From contig DASWYF010000025.1 in the NCBI GenBank assembly GCA_036405135.1, positions 81,665-137,936 on the forward strand: a stretch of 56,272 nucleotides of DNA, read 5' to 3'. The DNA is from Verrucomicrobiia bacterium. GTDB lineage: Bacteria; Verrucomicrobiota; Verrucomicrobiia; Limisphaerales; JAEYXS01. This document shows positions 46,942-55,990 of this stretch, piece by piece. The notes under the pieces are model-generated. The model made no database searches. It was not told where the DNA came from and was given only the letters and a program-made list of their open reading frames with translations. Position 1 is the first letter of the stretch, and the number at the start of each line of letters is the position of its first letter. A program made the translations under genes and the position numbers.

Positions 46942-47131
46942 GGTGTCTTTTGAAGCCCGTGCTGCCGGATTCCAGCCGGCAGTAAGTTGCCGTCCATACG
47001 CAACGGGTTAATGAGAAATCAAACCCACTCCTTAGCATCGCGAAGCGATGCCAGAAAGTAGCCGGAGTTTGAGCGACCATCAGGAGCGACACCTCCGGAC
47101 AAAAGCGTGATAACGAGAGCACTCTGAAGGA
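46942..47131. repeat. Cluster of stem-loop repeats with CAGAA tails
   Basis: Contains CTGCCGG-ATTCCAG-CCGGCAG (about 46960-46982), GCATCGC-GAA-GCGATGC followed by CAGAA (47035-47055), CCGGAG...CTCCGG, and CACTC-TGAAG-GAGTG followed by CCAGAA. Two units share the tail GCCAGAA but have unrelated complementary arms. It fills most of the spacer between argB and the Uma2 gene. Confidence 0.6.
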
Positions 47132-47180
47132 GTGCCAGAATGTCCTTGCCCTACCATCACCTAAGCGAGAGCTTTAATGC

Positions 47181-47744
47181 ATGGCTAGCATTGAAGCTCC
47201 CATCTGGCAGACCCTTGAGGACTATCTCGCTGAGGAAACTAATCGTCCCATCCGTCGAGAGTATTGGGGCGGAGCCATATTTCAGACCGATCAAGAGGAT
47301 AGCCAGCACAGCACCATTGTTCAGAATTTATTTTCTGCACTACAACAACCGGTCAAAAGAAAATCTCTGAATATTTTCGCCAGTGACATGAAACTCCAAG
47401 TCCATGTCGGCGAAAGCAAACTGATCTATTATCCGGATATCTTGATCACCAACGAGCAATTCGACTCTGATCCAAGTTACCGCTGCCAGCCGCAAGTGAT
47501 CATCGAAGTATCGTCACCTAAAACAGAGCTTACCGACAGGCGGTCGAAATTCTTATTTCTTCGGCAAATCGAATCGCTTCAGGAATACATCCTTGTCCAG
47601 CAAAGCAAATCGCAGATCACCGTCTTCCGCCGGGAAAACCATTGGCAACCGGAATCACTCCAATCGCCCACGGATAACCTGCTAATCCCTTCGTTGGCTT
47701 TCAACTTGCCGCTCGCTTCGGTTTACGAACGGGCAACGAGCTAA
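47181..47744 (+). CDS. Uma2-family putative restriction endonuclease-fold protein (DUF820)
   Basis: 187 residues with the Uma2/DUF820 layout: YLAEE...REYWGGAIF near the start, PDILI near residue 90 as the first acidic element, VIIEVSSPKTELTDRRSK near 110-128 as the E-x-K element of a PD-(D/E)xK nuclease fold, and a C-terminal LPLASVYE helix. Families of this kind are numerous in cyanobacteria, Planctomycetota and related groups, often mobile, and their function is unknown. It is inserted in antisense orientation between argJ and argB, and its stop is 5 bp from the convergent argJ stop. Confidence 0.85.
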   Translation: MASIEAPIWQTLEDYLAEETNRPIRREYWGGAIFQTDQEDSQHSTIVQNLFSALQQPVKRKSLNIFASDMKLQVHVGESKLIYYPDILITNEQFDSDPSYRCQPQVIIEVSSPKTELTDRRSKFLFLRQIESLQEYILVQQSKSQITVFRRENHWQPESLQSPTDNLLIPSLAFNLPLASVYERATS

Positions 47745-47748
47745 CCGC

Positions 47749-49095
47749 TCAGCCCCCCAACGTCGTCGGGTCCGTCACATCGCCCTTGTTGAAATCCACA
47801 TAATGCTCCGTCAGGTCGGCGGCATACATGAACGTCCCGGCTTTGCCGAGGTTCAGGTTGATGTGCAGCTCGAATTCCTTCGGTGATGCGGCGATGCACA
47901 AATCCTTGAAGGTCGCCTTCGTTGGTTGTCCGCGCTTGAGGCTCCAGAGAACCTTTTTTGCTCCTGGTGCGCTGTAGCCGATGTCCACCTTCTCCTCCAC
48001 GATCTTCGCCGCGCTGTAACCGAGCGCGTCGATGATCCGGCCCCAGTTCGGATCGCCACCGTGCCAGCTCGTTTTCACAAGCGCACTGTTCGCCACCGCG
48101 CGGGCAGCGGCATCCGCGTCTTGGATATTCTTTGCGCCGCTCACCCGCACCGTCACCACGCGATGCACACCTTCGCCATCGCGCACGATCATCTTGGCGA
48201 GTTCGAGGCAGACGTGATTAAGCGCCGCTTGGAACGCCTGGAAATCTTCGCTCTTCGTGCCCTTGATCTGCTTGTTCTCCGCCAAGCCGTTCGCGAGAAC
48301 GAGCACCGTGTCGTTCGTGCTCATATCGCCATCCACGGTGATGCGGTTAAAGCTGCTCGCCGTGGCTTCTTCCAAAGCGACTTGCAAGGTCTTTGCCTCA
48401 ATCGCCGCATCCGTCGTGATGAAGCAGAGCATCGTGGCGTGCAGACCTGCGGGCACACCTTTCGGCAAGGCCGCCGGACGCGCACCCGTCGCGCTCATGC
48501 CGGGTTGGATCATGCCCGCGCCCTTGCACATGCCGCCCATGCGCACCTTCTTGCCGCCGAGCTTGAATTCGATCGCGACCTGCTTCGGCTTCGTGTCACT
48601 CGTCATGATGGCTTCAGCAGATTCCGCCGCGTGCTGGACATCGCTACCGAGCAATTGTAGAGCATCATGGATGCCCGTGCGCACATTCTCCATCGGCATG
48701 GTCACACCGATACGGCCCGTGGAGCCGACCAAAACATGTTCTTCCGGCAAGTGAAGCTGGCCCGCGACGAGTTTCGTCATATCCAGCGCGTCCTTCATGC
48801 CCTGGCGACCCGTGCAAGCGTTCGCATTGCCGGAGTTCACCACCACGGCTTGAGCGACGCCCTTCTTCACGCGCGGCACGCAGACCTTCACCGGCGCGGC
48901 GCAGATCTGGTTCGTCGTGAACATGCCCGCCACTGTGCAAGGCACTTCGGAGACTATGACCGTGAGGTCACGCTTCTGCCCCTTGTTCGAACCCTTGCCA
49001 GTGCCGAGACGCTTGATGTCGCAGAACACGCCGGAGGTGAGAAAGCCTTGCGGCGCGACGATAGCGCCTTCCACTTGCTTGAACGATTTCTTCAT
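47749..49095 (-). CDS. argJ: Bifunctional glutamate N-acetyltransferase / amino-acid acetyltransferase (ornithine acetyltransferase)
   Basis: 448 residues from the ATG at 49095. It makes N-acetylglutamate and recycles the acetyl group from N-acetylornithine. The precursor cuts itself between A220 and T221 (HATMLCFITTD), the new N-terminal threonine being the nucleophile; this site is present. Relatives read GMIxPNMATML here, whereas this protein has about 20 extra residues (199-218, rich in G, A and P) between GMIQP and the cleavage site. NSGNANACTG near 87-96 and GDPNWGRI later are standard. It begins the arginine cluster. Confidence 0.94.
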   Translation of the reverse strand: MKKSFKQVEGAIVAPQGFLTSGVFCDIKRLGTGKGSNKGQKRDLTVIVSEVPCTVAGMFTTNQICAAPVKVCVPRVKKGVAQAVVVNSGNANACTGRQGMKDALDMTKLVAGQLHLPEEHVLVGSTGRIGVTMPMENVRTGIHDALQLLGSDVQHAAESAEAIMTSDTKPKQVAIEFKLGGKKVRMGGMCKGAGMIQPGMSATGARPAALPKGVPAGLHATMLCFITTDAAIEAKTLQVALEEATASSFNRITVDGDMSTNDTVLVLANGLAENKQIKGTKSEDFQAFQAALNHVCLELAKMIVRDGEGVHRVVTVRVSGAKNIQDADAAARAVANSALVKTSWHGGDPNWGRIIDALGYSAAKIVEEKVDIGYSAPGAKKVLWSLKRGQPTKATFKDLCIAASPKEFELHINLNLGKAGTFMYAADLTEHYVDFNKGDVTDPTTLGG

Positions 49096-49260
49096 TAACT
49101 TTTTCTGCCGGTCGAAACCAGCGGGCGCAACGGAATCATGCCGGGGCGCGGGTGTCAATGGGTGTGCAGACGGTTTAACCACAGATTCACATAGATGGAC
49201 ATAGATAAGACCAGGCAGACTCGACAGCACCTACTGAACTTGTAGCCTGAACGAAAGGGT

Positions 49261-49692
49261 ATGCGTTCAGTCGTCATCTATCTGAAGGATGCGGAGAAAA
49301 CAGCCGTCACCGAGGTGCTATCCACCTTCGCCAAATCTTTTCCCGGCCCAGAGTGGATATCCCCGCTCACTGGCGATCCCACCATCTGGATCCGATACTA
49401 TGATGAATACCTAAGCGAACTGGAATTGGAAGACTTGGTGGACTTGGTAAAAGCCCTCGGACAAATGCCGAGCATTGCTTTGATCGCCGACATATCCGGC
49501 CGTATCAACGGCGAGAAAGAGGCGAAGTTCATCACTGATAAGCTTCTAAGCGTGTTCTCTGGTGTAGCCAACAATGGCTACAGCGAACACTATTGGTCAC
49601 TCACTGAAATCAATTCCGACGCCACTCGAGAAGTCCTCCGCTTCTTCGACTCCCAAGGGTGGTATGACAAACTCACCCATCAGAAAGAGTAA
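49261..49692 (+). CDS. Small conserved hypothetical protein
   Basis: 143 residues; no family recognised. Starts MRSVVIYLKDAEKTAVTEV and continues as mixed helix and strand, with an acidic middle (YLSELELEDLVDLVKALG) and an aromatic C-terminal part (EHYWSLTEI, FFDSQGWYDKL). No membrane segment or signal peptide. It lies between argJ (divergent, after a spacer with a CCACAGATT-type repeat) and a palindrome cluster. Codon use looks ordinary. Probably a soluble cytoplasmic protein; the role is unknown. Confidence 0.55.
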   Translation: MRSVVIYLKDAEKTAVTEVLSTFAKSFPGPEWISPLTGDPTIWIRYYDEYLSELELEDLVDLVKALGQMPSIALIADISGRINGEKEAKFITDKLLSVFSGVANNGYSEHYWSLTEINSDATREVLRFFDSQGWYDKLTHQKE

Positions 49693-49704
49693 GCTCACCT
49701 GATT

Positions 49705-49849
49705 GGAGCGCCGATCTCTGAATCGGCGAGAGCTGCTTTAGCGGAGCGCGACTCTCCGAGTCGCAGCAACGTACTCAAGCACGATGGCATCAGGAATTTC
49801 AACGCCACCGGACATTCGAACATTGCTGCGGGTCGGAGACCCGCGCTCC
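49705..49849. repeat. Three GGAGC-type palindromes, two as an inverted pair
   Basis: Unit 1: GGAG, CGCCGAT-CTCTGA-ATCGGCG (49705 on). Unit 2: GGAGC then GCGACTC-TCC-GAGTCGC then AGCAACG (49743 on). Unit 3, opposite strand: GGAGC then GCGGGTC-TCC-GACCCGC then AGCAATG, ending at 49849. Units 2 and 3 have identical flanks and loops, but their stems differ by changes made in both arms. Confidence 0.8.
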
Positions 49850-49924
49850 TAAAATGTTGCAAACAGTCAAATCACCTCTGGTTTGGATAAAGACAAATCC
49901 CGCCATCTCTGCCACGCTTTCCCC

Positions 49925-51349
49925 ATGAGCCAATATGAGTCGTATAAAAATCTCCCAGCGCTGGCGGGTATCTGCACGATGGCCGAAGCGCAACGGACTG
50001 GCCTCTCTGTGGAGGATTGCGTCCACCGGCTCAAACGTTTTCATTACGCCTTCAAGCGCCTGCACCACATCTTCACCGCACGACTGACCGCCGAGCCGAT
50101 TTACGAGCTGAAGATGGCGTTCAGCTATCACTCACACATCTGCGCCGAGCATGTCAGCATGCTGCGCAAGCGTGTCGGTGAGATGCGCGAGCCACCCCTT
50201 GGTCTGGATGTCGTTCCAGATAAAAGCCTCGAACTGTTCTTCAATGAAATCCTTAGTGCCCCGACTACGGAAGAGCTGTTGCTCGGGGTATATGAGAAAG
50301 CCGTGCCTGCGCTGAAAGCCGGATTGGAACGACATCTCGCGAATACGAATCCACTGGTGGATCACCCTTCCGTGCGCGTTGTTCGCCATGCCTTGCTGGA
50401 GCTGAATGATATTTTCGATTACGGCACGAAGGCGATCGCCTGCATTGTTTCCAGTCAAGCGCGGGAGGCGGCTAAACCTTGGCTCGCATTGCTGGATGAT
50501 TGCCTCGCCACCGTCGGCTCACTCGATGGAGCAAACGAACCCGTGCAGAAGAATCTCCCGCTACATTACTCCGCCAAGCCTTACCAATACGATGGCTTTC
50601 CGCAGCGTGATGAACGGTTCCCAGATCCTTACAACATGGGCGTGAATGCCGAGGTGTTCCTCTACGATGAACAATTTACGCCTGATCCCAAGACGTTGAT
50701 GATGTTCTACAAGCGCCTGCGCGAGATCGATGTGCCGGAGATGATGGCGAGCATCATCACGGAGACGCCGGACAAACCGTGGGGTTACTATCAGGACATG
50801 ACACGCCAGCTTTGGGACGAGGCGCGCCACGCCATGATGGGCGAGGTCGGCTTTGCGAATCTCAATATCAACTGGCCGGAGAAGGTGATGGTGAATTTCA
50901 CATGGTCCATGGCGCTGAACACGCAGTTGAAACCCATTGAGCGCCATGCCGTGTTGTATTTCATCGAGCAAGGGCTGATGCCCAAGACAGGCAAGCGTTT
51001 CGAATGGGAAGTGGGGCTGGCCTCGCACAATCCTCTCGCGGGTCTGTTCCAAGATTACGATTGGGCGGATGAAGTGCTCCACGCCCGCGTGGGTCGCGAT
51101 TGGTATGTGAGCCAGATCGGCGAAGCCAAACAGGCCATCCAATACGGCGACGAATGCTGGTCCAAAGTCCTCATGGGCTGGACCACCTGGCGCGATGAAG
51201 GCCACACCCAACACCGCAACTGGTGGCCCGATGTCTATACCGCCGCCTGCCAAACCTGGGGCATTCAACCTGACCCTAAAGTGCTCGCCTACAATACGAG
51301 CTACGAGAGCGTTCGAGCGGATCTGAAGGATTTGAGCGCATCCGCGTAA
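49925..51349 (+). CDS. Conserved hypothetical protein with ferritin-like features
   Basis: 474 residues from the ATG at 49925. All-helical by composition, cytoplasmic, no signal peptide. Metal-binding-like spacing occurs in HSHICAEH near 63-70 and in WDEARHAMMGE, where E and H are three residues apart as in ferritin-like di-iron sites; YQDMTRQL precedes it. These resemble ferritin-like proteins but I cannot name a family. A role in redox or iron chemistry is inference. The 75-bp gap after the palindrome cluster is the likely promoter. Confidence 0.6.
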   Translation: MSQYESYKNLPALAGICTMAEAQRTGLSVEDCVHRLKRFHYAFKRLHHIFTARLTAEPIYELKMAFSYHSHICAEHVSMLRKRVGEMREPPLGLDVVPDKSLELFFNEILSAPTTEELLLGVYEKAVPALKAGLERHLANTNPLVDHPSVRVVRHALLELNDIFDYGTKAIACIVSSQAREAAKPWLALLDDCLATVGSLDGANEPVQKNLPLHYSAKPYQYDGFPQRDERFPDPYNMGVNAEVFLYDEQFTPDPKTLMMFYKRLREIDVPEMMASIITETPDKPWGYYQDMTRQLWDEARHAMMGEVGFANLNINWPEKVMVNFTWSMALNTQLKPIERHAVLYFIEQGLMPKTGKRFEWEVGLASHNPLAGLFQDYDWADEVLHARVGRDWYVSQIGEAKQAIQYGDECWSKVLMGWTTWRDEGHTQHRNWWPDVYTAACQTWGIQPDPKVLAYNTSYESVRADLKDLSASA

Positions 51350-51389
51350 GAGCAGCCGCCTCGCATACGGGCTAACGAAACGAAACTTG

Positions 51390-52610
51390 CTACGGAATCG
51401 GATTGAGATTCTTTATCCAGTGCGTGTTGATGCCCCGGTTATATTGATCCCAGCCTTTTTCACCCAAGATGCCTTTCACTGAGGCTTCGGTCTGTTGCTG
51501 TAATTGTTGCAGCATCTGGACTCGTTGCTCCTGTGTCAGGTCTTGGTTTTTCAACACATTCATCGTCCCCTGTTCAGCGTAATTTTTTAGGTCGTACACT
51601 TTGACTGCTTCCGCAGCACTCAGCTCGCCCTTCACCGCCGCCTGATAGATCTGCTGGAAGTTCCAATCCTGCGCACGCTCATAGGCGATATACCGTTCCT
51701 CTCCAATCGCGTTCTTGATACCTTCCTTAAGCTTGCCTTCGGCATCCTCCCGGATCTTGCGTTGCTCCTCATTTTCATTCCCGCGCGTCAAGGGTGAGAA
51801 TTCGTTATCAAACGGCTCCCGCAGTTTGAAGACCGCCATGAACTCAGCTTCGTTCGGATCGAACCCCGCAGTCTGGCTGCGCATCAGGTTCGCCGTCAGC
51901 GAAAAACGCAGTTGATAATCCTCAAATTCCTCAGGCGTCATGGATGCCTTGAGCGCCGCCTCCGTTTCTTTGATCGCCGAGGCCATCGCCTCCTGATCGC
52001 TTCCGTTCTTGCTGGCTTCCATCATTCTGGACTGCTTGTCCGTGAGGATCTTGATCACACGGGTCTTTTTCTCCTCTGGCAGGAAATCCATCATCGCATC
52101 GAAAGGTGTCACCACTCGCGCTAGCTCGGCCTTGCCATCGGGAGTGATGCCCAGGGCGCGCAGCACGGCGAGCTTTTCCTCCTCCAGCGCCTTCAGCTTC
52201 TGCATAAGCCCGGAATCCATCGCCCCTAAAAGCGGGTTGCCACCCTTCCAATACTCGAACTTCCCGCCTCCACCCCTAAGTGTCTGCTTCTTCTGTTCGT
52301 AGAGTTTGTTCACATCCGCGAGGATGATGTCGCGAATCGTTTCCTCCGGGCAGCCGATGGCCCGCAGGTTGTCGATGTATTCCTTATAGTCGCCAGATTC
52401 CACCATCTCCCAAGTAATCCGCTTGGTCACTGTATTGGTAACCACTTGTTTATCTATTCTCGGAGCGGTTGCCGATGCATTCACCGCAGTTTTGCTCACC
52501 TGCCCTTCTGCAAGCGGTTGAGACGATGGCTGGGGTCGCAACGCATAACCCGCTTGCAACACGTTTGAGATCACGGAAATCGCCAGAATGACTTTGATAT
52601 TATTGTTCAT
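51390..52610 (-). CDS. Verrucomicrobial-type exported hypothetical protein
   Basis: 406 residues. A short hydrophobic N-terminus (IKVILAISVISNVLQAGYA) acts as signal or anchor. Then comes WEMVESGDYKEYIDNLRAIGCPEETIRDIILADVN at about residues 67-101, a motif I recall from many uncharacterised proteins of Verrucomicrobiota, followed by a long acidic, helix-forming body with several EE/KR-rich segments (about 130-400). No enzyme motif. Probably a cell-envelope protein with coiled-coil content. It converges with the gene ending at 51349. Confidence 0.72.
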   Translation of the reverse strand: MNNNIKVILAISVISNVLQAGYALRPQPSSQPLAEGQVSKTAVNASATAPRIDKQVVTNTVTKRITWEMVESGDYKEYIDNLRAIGCPEETIRDIILADVNKLYEQKKQTLRGGGGKFEYWKGGNPLLGAMDSGLMQKLKALEEEKLAVLRALGITPDGKAELARVVTPFDAMMDFLPEEKKTRVIKILTDKQSRMMEASKNGSDQEAMASAIKETEAALKASMTPEEFEDYQLRFSLTANLMRSQTAGFDPNEAEFMAVFKLREPFDNEFSPLTRGNENEEQRKIREDAEGKLKEGIKNAIGEERYIAYERAQDWNFQQIYQAAVKGELSAAEAVKVYDLKNYAEQGTMNVLKNQDLTQEQRVQMLQQLQQQTEASVKGILGEKGWDQYNRGINTHWIKNLNPIP

Positions 52611-52752
52611 AACTCGTTACCAAAGTGATTAAGCAGGCCGGTCTAATTGTTACGGAGAAAAGTTCGCAGCCATCCAAAGCTCCTTTCTACCAAGGATTAC
52701 GGAGCATTTTCGTGCTGGATTAGTTGCCTCGGGTTTTCAATCCTAGGCTCAA

Positions 52753-53643
52753 ATGAAAGGCATCATTCTCGCCGGTGGCGCAGGGTCGCGGCTTTATCCG
52801 CTGACGCTGGTGGCAAGCAAGCAGTTGCAGCCCGTTTACGACAAGCCGATGGTCTATTATCCGCTGACCACGCTCGTCGAGAACGGCATCCGTGAGATCT
52901 GCCTCATCTCCACGCCGCACGACCTGCCCCGCTTCAAACAATTGCTAGGCGATGGCAGCCAGTGGGGCATCACACTGGAATATCGCGAACAGGCCAAGCC
53001 CGAGGGCATCGCGCAAGCCTTCCTCATCGCCGAATCGTTCATCGGTAATGACAGCGTGACGCTCATCCTCGGTGACAACATTTTCTATGGTGGCGATGTC
53101 TTCTCCAAGGCGTTCAGTGAATTCAAAAGCGGTGCCGTCATCTTCGGTTATCACGTGAATGATCCGCGCCGCTATGGCGTGGTGGAATTTGACGAAACCG
53201 GCAAAGCCATCTCCATTGAAGAGAAGCCGAAGGTGCCGAAGAGCAGCTACGCGGTGCCTGGCCTCTATATTTACGACAACCAGGTGGTTCCCCTGGTGAA
53301 AGCGCAAAAGCCTTCCGCCCGTGGCGAACTGGAAATCACCGATTTGAACGTGGCCTATCTGAATCGCGGGATTATGAAGGTCTATGGCCTCGCACGCGGC
53401 TTTGCCTGGCTGGATGCGGGCACGAGCAGCAGCTTGCATGAAGCCTCCTCGTACGTGCTGACCATCGAGCGCCGCCAAGGTGTGAAAATCGGCTGCCCGG
53501 AGGAAGCGGCGTTCCGTCGCGGCTTCATCTCGCTCGATCAACTGGCGGAACTCTGCACGCGCATCCCGCAGTGCGAGTATCGCGAGTATCTGGAAAGCGT
53601 CGTGGCGGAAGCGAAACGTTTGAAATCGGGAGGTGTGTTGTGA
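52753..53643 (+). CDS. rfbA: Glucose-1-phosphate thymidylyltransferase
   Basis: 296 residues, RmlA family. The nucleotide-binding start is [14 protein letters not shown] (residues 5-18), and [13 protein letters not shown] (29-41), [10 protein letters not shown] (about 109-118) and EEKP (about 157-160) follow. It makes dTDP-glucose from dTTP and glucose 1-phosphate, first step of dTDP-L-rhamnose and related sugars. Its last bases overlap the start codon of the next gene (GTGA), so the two are coupled. With rfbB at 54717 it forms a dTDP-sugar operon. Confidence 0.96.
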   Translation: MKGIILAGGAGSRLYPLTLVASKQLQPVYDKPMVYYPLTTLVENGIREICLISTPHDLPRFKQLLGDGSQWGITLEYREQAKPEGIAQAFLIAESFIGNDSVTLILGDNIFYGGDVFSKAFSEFKSGAVIFGYHVNDPRRYGVVEFDETGKAISIEEKPKVPKSSYAVPGLYIYDNQVVPLVKAQKPSARGELEITDLNVAYLNRGIMKVYGLARGFAWLDAGTSSSLHEASSYVLTIERRQGVKIGCPEEAAFRRGFISLDQLAELCTRIPQCEYREYLESVVAEAKRLKSGGVL

Positions 53644-54590
53644 TCGTCGTATTGGGAGCGAGTGGTTATTTCGGTGAGGCGTTCGTCCGCCAACTGGCAT
53701 CCAGCGGCAAGCCTTACAAGACGTTGTCCCGTCGCGAACTGGATTACTCGAAGTTTGCGCTGTTGCTGAATTTCCTCAAAGAGACGAAGCCTGACCTCGT
53801 GGTCAACGCTGGTGGCTTTACCGGTCGCCCGAACGTCGATGCCTGCGAGACGCAACGTGCGGAAACATTGCTCGGCTCCGTCGTCTTAGGCCAAACCGTT
53901 GTCTCCGCTTGTGAGATGACTGGCATCACTTGGATGCAGCTTTCCTCTGGCTGCATCTACAATGGTGCGTTCGTGAAAGAAGGCTCGCAATGGCGCTTGG
54001 AAACCGACCTGACCAAACCCGAGATCCGCCATCTCGTGGAGACGAAGCCGGAAATGGTCGCGGGCTTTAAGGAAACGGATGATCCGAACTTCTCCTTCCG
54101 CCGCCCGCCCTGCAGTTTCTACAGCGGCAGCAAGGCGCTCGCGGAAGAAGTGCTCTCGCAATTCGGCAACGGCTACATCGTGCGTCCGCGCATCCCGTTC
54201 GATGAGTTCGACAACGCGCGGAATTACCTCAGCAAAATCCAGCGTTACGCGAAGGTGTATGACAATGTGAACGCGATCTCGCATCGCGGCGACTTCGCCT
54301 GGGCATGCTTGGAATTGTGGAACCGCCGCGCTCCCTTTGGCACGTATAACGTGACGAATCCAGGCTTCGTGACCACGCGCCAAGTCGTGGCGAAGATGAA
54401 GCCCGCGCTCAAGCTGGAGCGCGAGTTCGAGTTTTTCTCCGGCGACAGTGATTTCTACAAAGTGGCGAAAGCGCCGCGCTCCAATTGCCTCATGGATGTG
54501 AGCAAGCTCTTGAGCACCGGCATCAAGATGCGCTCGGTGGAAGAGGCGCTGGAAGATGCGTTTGCGAATTGGAAACCGGAGAAGAGTTAA
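53640..54590 (+). CDS. RmlD-like sugar nucleotide reductase/epimerase (SDR)
   Basis: 316 residues from a GTG at 53640, overlapping the rfbA stop by 4 nt. An upstream ATG at 53571 lies inside rfbA and would make an unlikely extension. The nucleotide-binding motif is GASGYFG (residues 7-13), TFGRPN-like TGRPNVDA near 62-69, SSGCIYNG near 105-112 and the catalytic pair in YSGSKA near 164-169 (Y and K). This fits the extended SDR fold of RmlD (dTDP-4-dehydrorhamnose reductase), but it is only a family call: other dTDP-sugar reductases and epimerases look similar. No rmlC in view. Confidence 0.8.
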   Translation: MIVVLGASGYFGEAFVRQLASSGKPYKTLSRRELDYSKFALLLNFLKETKPDLVVNAGGFTGRPNVDACETQRAETLLGSVVLGQTVVSACEMTGITWMQLSSGCIYNGAFVKEGSQWRLETDLTKPEIRHLVETKPEMVAGFKETDDPNFSFRRPPCSFYSGSKALAEEVLSQFGNGYIVRPRIPFDEFDNARNYLSKIQRYAKVYDNVNAISHRGDFAWACLELWNRRAPFGTYNVTNPGFVTTRQVVAKMKPALKLEREFEFFSGDSDFYKVAKAPRSNCLMDVSKLLSTGIKMRSVEEALEDAFANWKPEKS

Positions 54591-54593
54591 CCA

Positions 54594-54634
54594 CAGATGG
54601 ACACAGATTCACACAGATAGAAGTGTGAATCTGA
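54594..54634. repeat. CACAGATT-type repeat with an 11-bp hairpin
   Basis: TAACCACAGATGGACACAG then CAGATTCACAC-AGATAGAA-GTGTGAATCTG, a perfect 11-bp stem. A related CCACAGATTCACATAGATGG is at 49182-49202. Short tracts of this kind recur in gaps here. Confidence 0.55.
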
Positions 54635-54716
54635 AGTCACAGTTGAACATGGGAAGCCCTACTTAGAACAGGCGCCTTAAACCTGTCGGCAAGATGCCGG
54701 CAGCACGTTGATTTTT

Positions 54717-55730
54717 ATGAACTTATTGGTGACTGGTGGTGCGGGATTCATTGGCTCGAATGTCATCCGGTTGATCATTGATCGGCCAGAAATCACGCGC
54801 TTGGTGAATCTGGATTGCCTCACATACGCGGGGCATCTCGAGAACTTGAAAGAGTTCGAGAAGCATCCGAAATATGCCTTCGAGAAAGTCGATCTGCGCG
54901 ACAAGGCGGCGGTGTTGGAAGTGGTGAAGCGTCATCAGATCACGCAGGTGATGCATCTCGCAGCGGAATCACACGTGGATCGTTCCATCAGCGGGCCGGG
55001 CGATTTCATTCATACGAATGTGCTCGGCACGTTCCACTTGTTAGAGGCGTGTCGCGATGTTTGGGCGGGCAACTTCACCGGCAAACGTTTCCATCACGTT
55101 TCTACGGATGAAGTTTACGGCAGCCTCGGTGCCACGGGTTATTTCCTCGAGACCACGCCTTACGCGCCGAACTCTCCCTACTCCGCCAGCAAGGCCTCCA
55201 GCGACATGCTGGTGCGCGCGTATCACCACACGTATGGCATGCCCACGGTGATCACGAATTGCTCGAACAATTACGGTCCGTATCAGTTCCCGGAAAAACT
55301 CATTCCAGTGGTCATCCAAAATGTGCTCACGCGCAAATCCATCCCCGTCTATGGCGATGGCATGAACGTGCGCGACTGGCTCTACGTGGGCGATCACGCC
55401 GGGGCGCTCTGGCAGGTGCTCGGCAAAGGCAAGGATGGCGAGACATATAACATCGGCGGGCACAACGAGTGGGCGAACATCAACATCGTGAACCTCATCT
55501 GCGATCTGATCGACGAGATGAAGCCCGAACTGGGCGGCGGCTCACGCAAGCTCATCACGTATGTGAAAGACCGCGCGGGACACGATCGCCGCTACGCCAT
55601 CGATGCCACGAAGATCAAGAATGAGCTGGGCTGGGTGCCGGCTTATACGTTTGAACGCGGCATCCGGGATACGGTGCGGTGGTATCTGGATAACCAGGCG
55701 TGGGTGGACACGGTGAAGAATAAGAAGTAG
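54717..55730 (+). CDS. rfbB: dTDP-glucose 4,6-dehydratase
   Basis: 337 residues from the ATG at 54717 (a TTG at 54708 is possible). NAD-binding GGAGFIG is at residues 7-13, [12 protein letters not shown] near 82-93, STDEVYGS near 129-136, and the catalytic YSASKAS is near 159-165. It converts dTDP-glucose to dTDP-4-dehydro-6-deoxyglucose, the second step of the rhamnose pathway. It follows the RmlD-like gene after 126 bp that contain a hairpin and two palindromes. The sugar end product cannot be known without the missing rmlC/rmlD partner. Confidence 0.96.
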   Translation: MNLLVTGGAGFIGSNVIRLIIDRPEITRLVNLDCLTYAGHLENLKEFEKHPKYAFEKVDLRDKAAVLEVVKRHQITQVMHLAAESHVDRSISGPGDFIHTNVLGTFHLLEACRDVWAGNFTGKRFHHVSTDEVYGSLGATGYFLETTPYAPNSPYSASKASSDMLVRAYHHTYGMPTVITNCSNNYGPYQFPEKLIPVVIQNVLTRKSIPVYGDGMNVRDWLYVGDHAGALWQVLGKGKDGETYNIGGHNEWANINIVNLICDLIDEMKPELGGGSRKLITYVKDRAGHDRRYAIDATKIKNELGWVPAYTFERGIRDTVRWYLDNQAWVDTVKNKK

Positions 55731-55768
55731 GCCGGTTGCACCGGTGGGCCATTCTGCCAAAGGCCGCT

Positions 55769-55990
55769 TTAAACTTTGGATAGTAGTGCTTTCTCCGCAG
55801 GCGTCAGTTCAGTGCGCAGGTCTTCGGCCTTGGGGAAAGGGAGTCCGCGTTCGCCGTTGTAGAGCTGGCGCAGACGTTCGTCATCCGGGCCTTCTTTGCG
55901 GCGGATGATCTCTGGAGATGTGCGCATGCCGTTCAAGCGGCGGGCACGACGTCCCTTTAGCCAGTCCTCATAGGACATGACTTCATTCAT
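55769..55990 (-). CDS. Small conserved protein with a PD/LL-rich tail (73 aa)
   Basis: 73 residues from the ATG at 55990; the frame continues to 56035 but the alternative start overlaps the stop of the upstream gene by 8 nt (ATGAATGA), the more likely arrangement. Sequence: NEVMSYEDWLKGRRARRLNG, then a basic/acidic body ending in LTPAEKALLSKV. No known family. It probably belongs to an operon with the truncated gene just upstream (see 55983-56154). It has no membrane segment. Confidence 0.5.
   Translation of the reverse strand: MNEVMSYEDWLKGRRARRLNGMRTSPEIIRRKEGPDDERLRQLYNGERGLPFPKAEDLRTELTPAEKALLSKV

Noticed and set aside
47749..49230. 493-aa start of argJ
   Set aside because: The extra N-terminal 45 residues are encoded in the repeat-rich gap and have no similarity; the ATG at 49095 fits the family.
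53571..53640. Earlier ATG start of the RmlD-like gene
   Set aside because: It lies within rfbA and adds a basic stretch with no family match; the GTG overlapping the rfbA stop gives the normal N-terminus.
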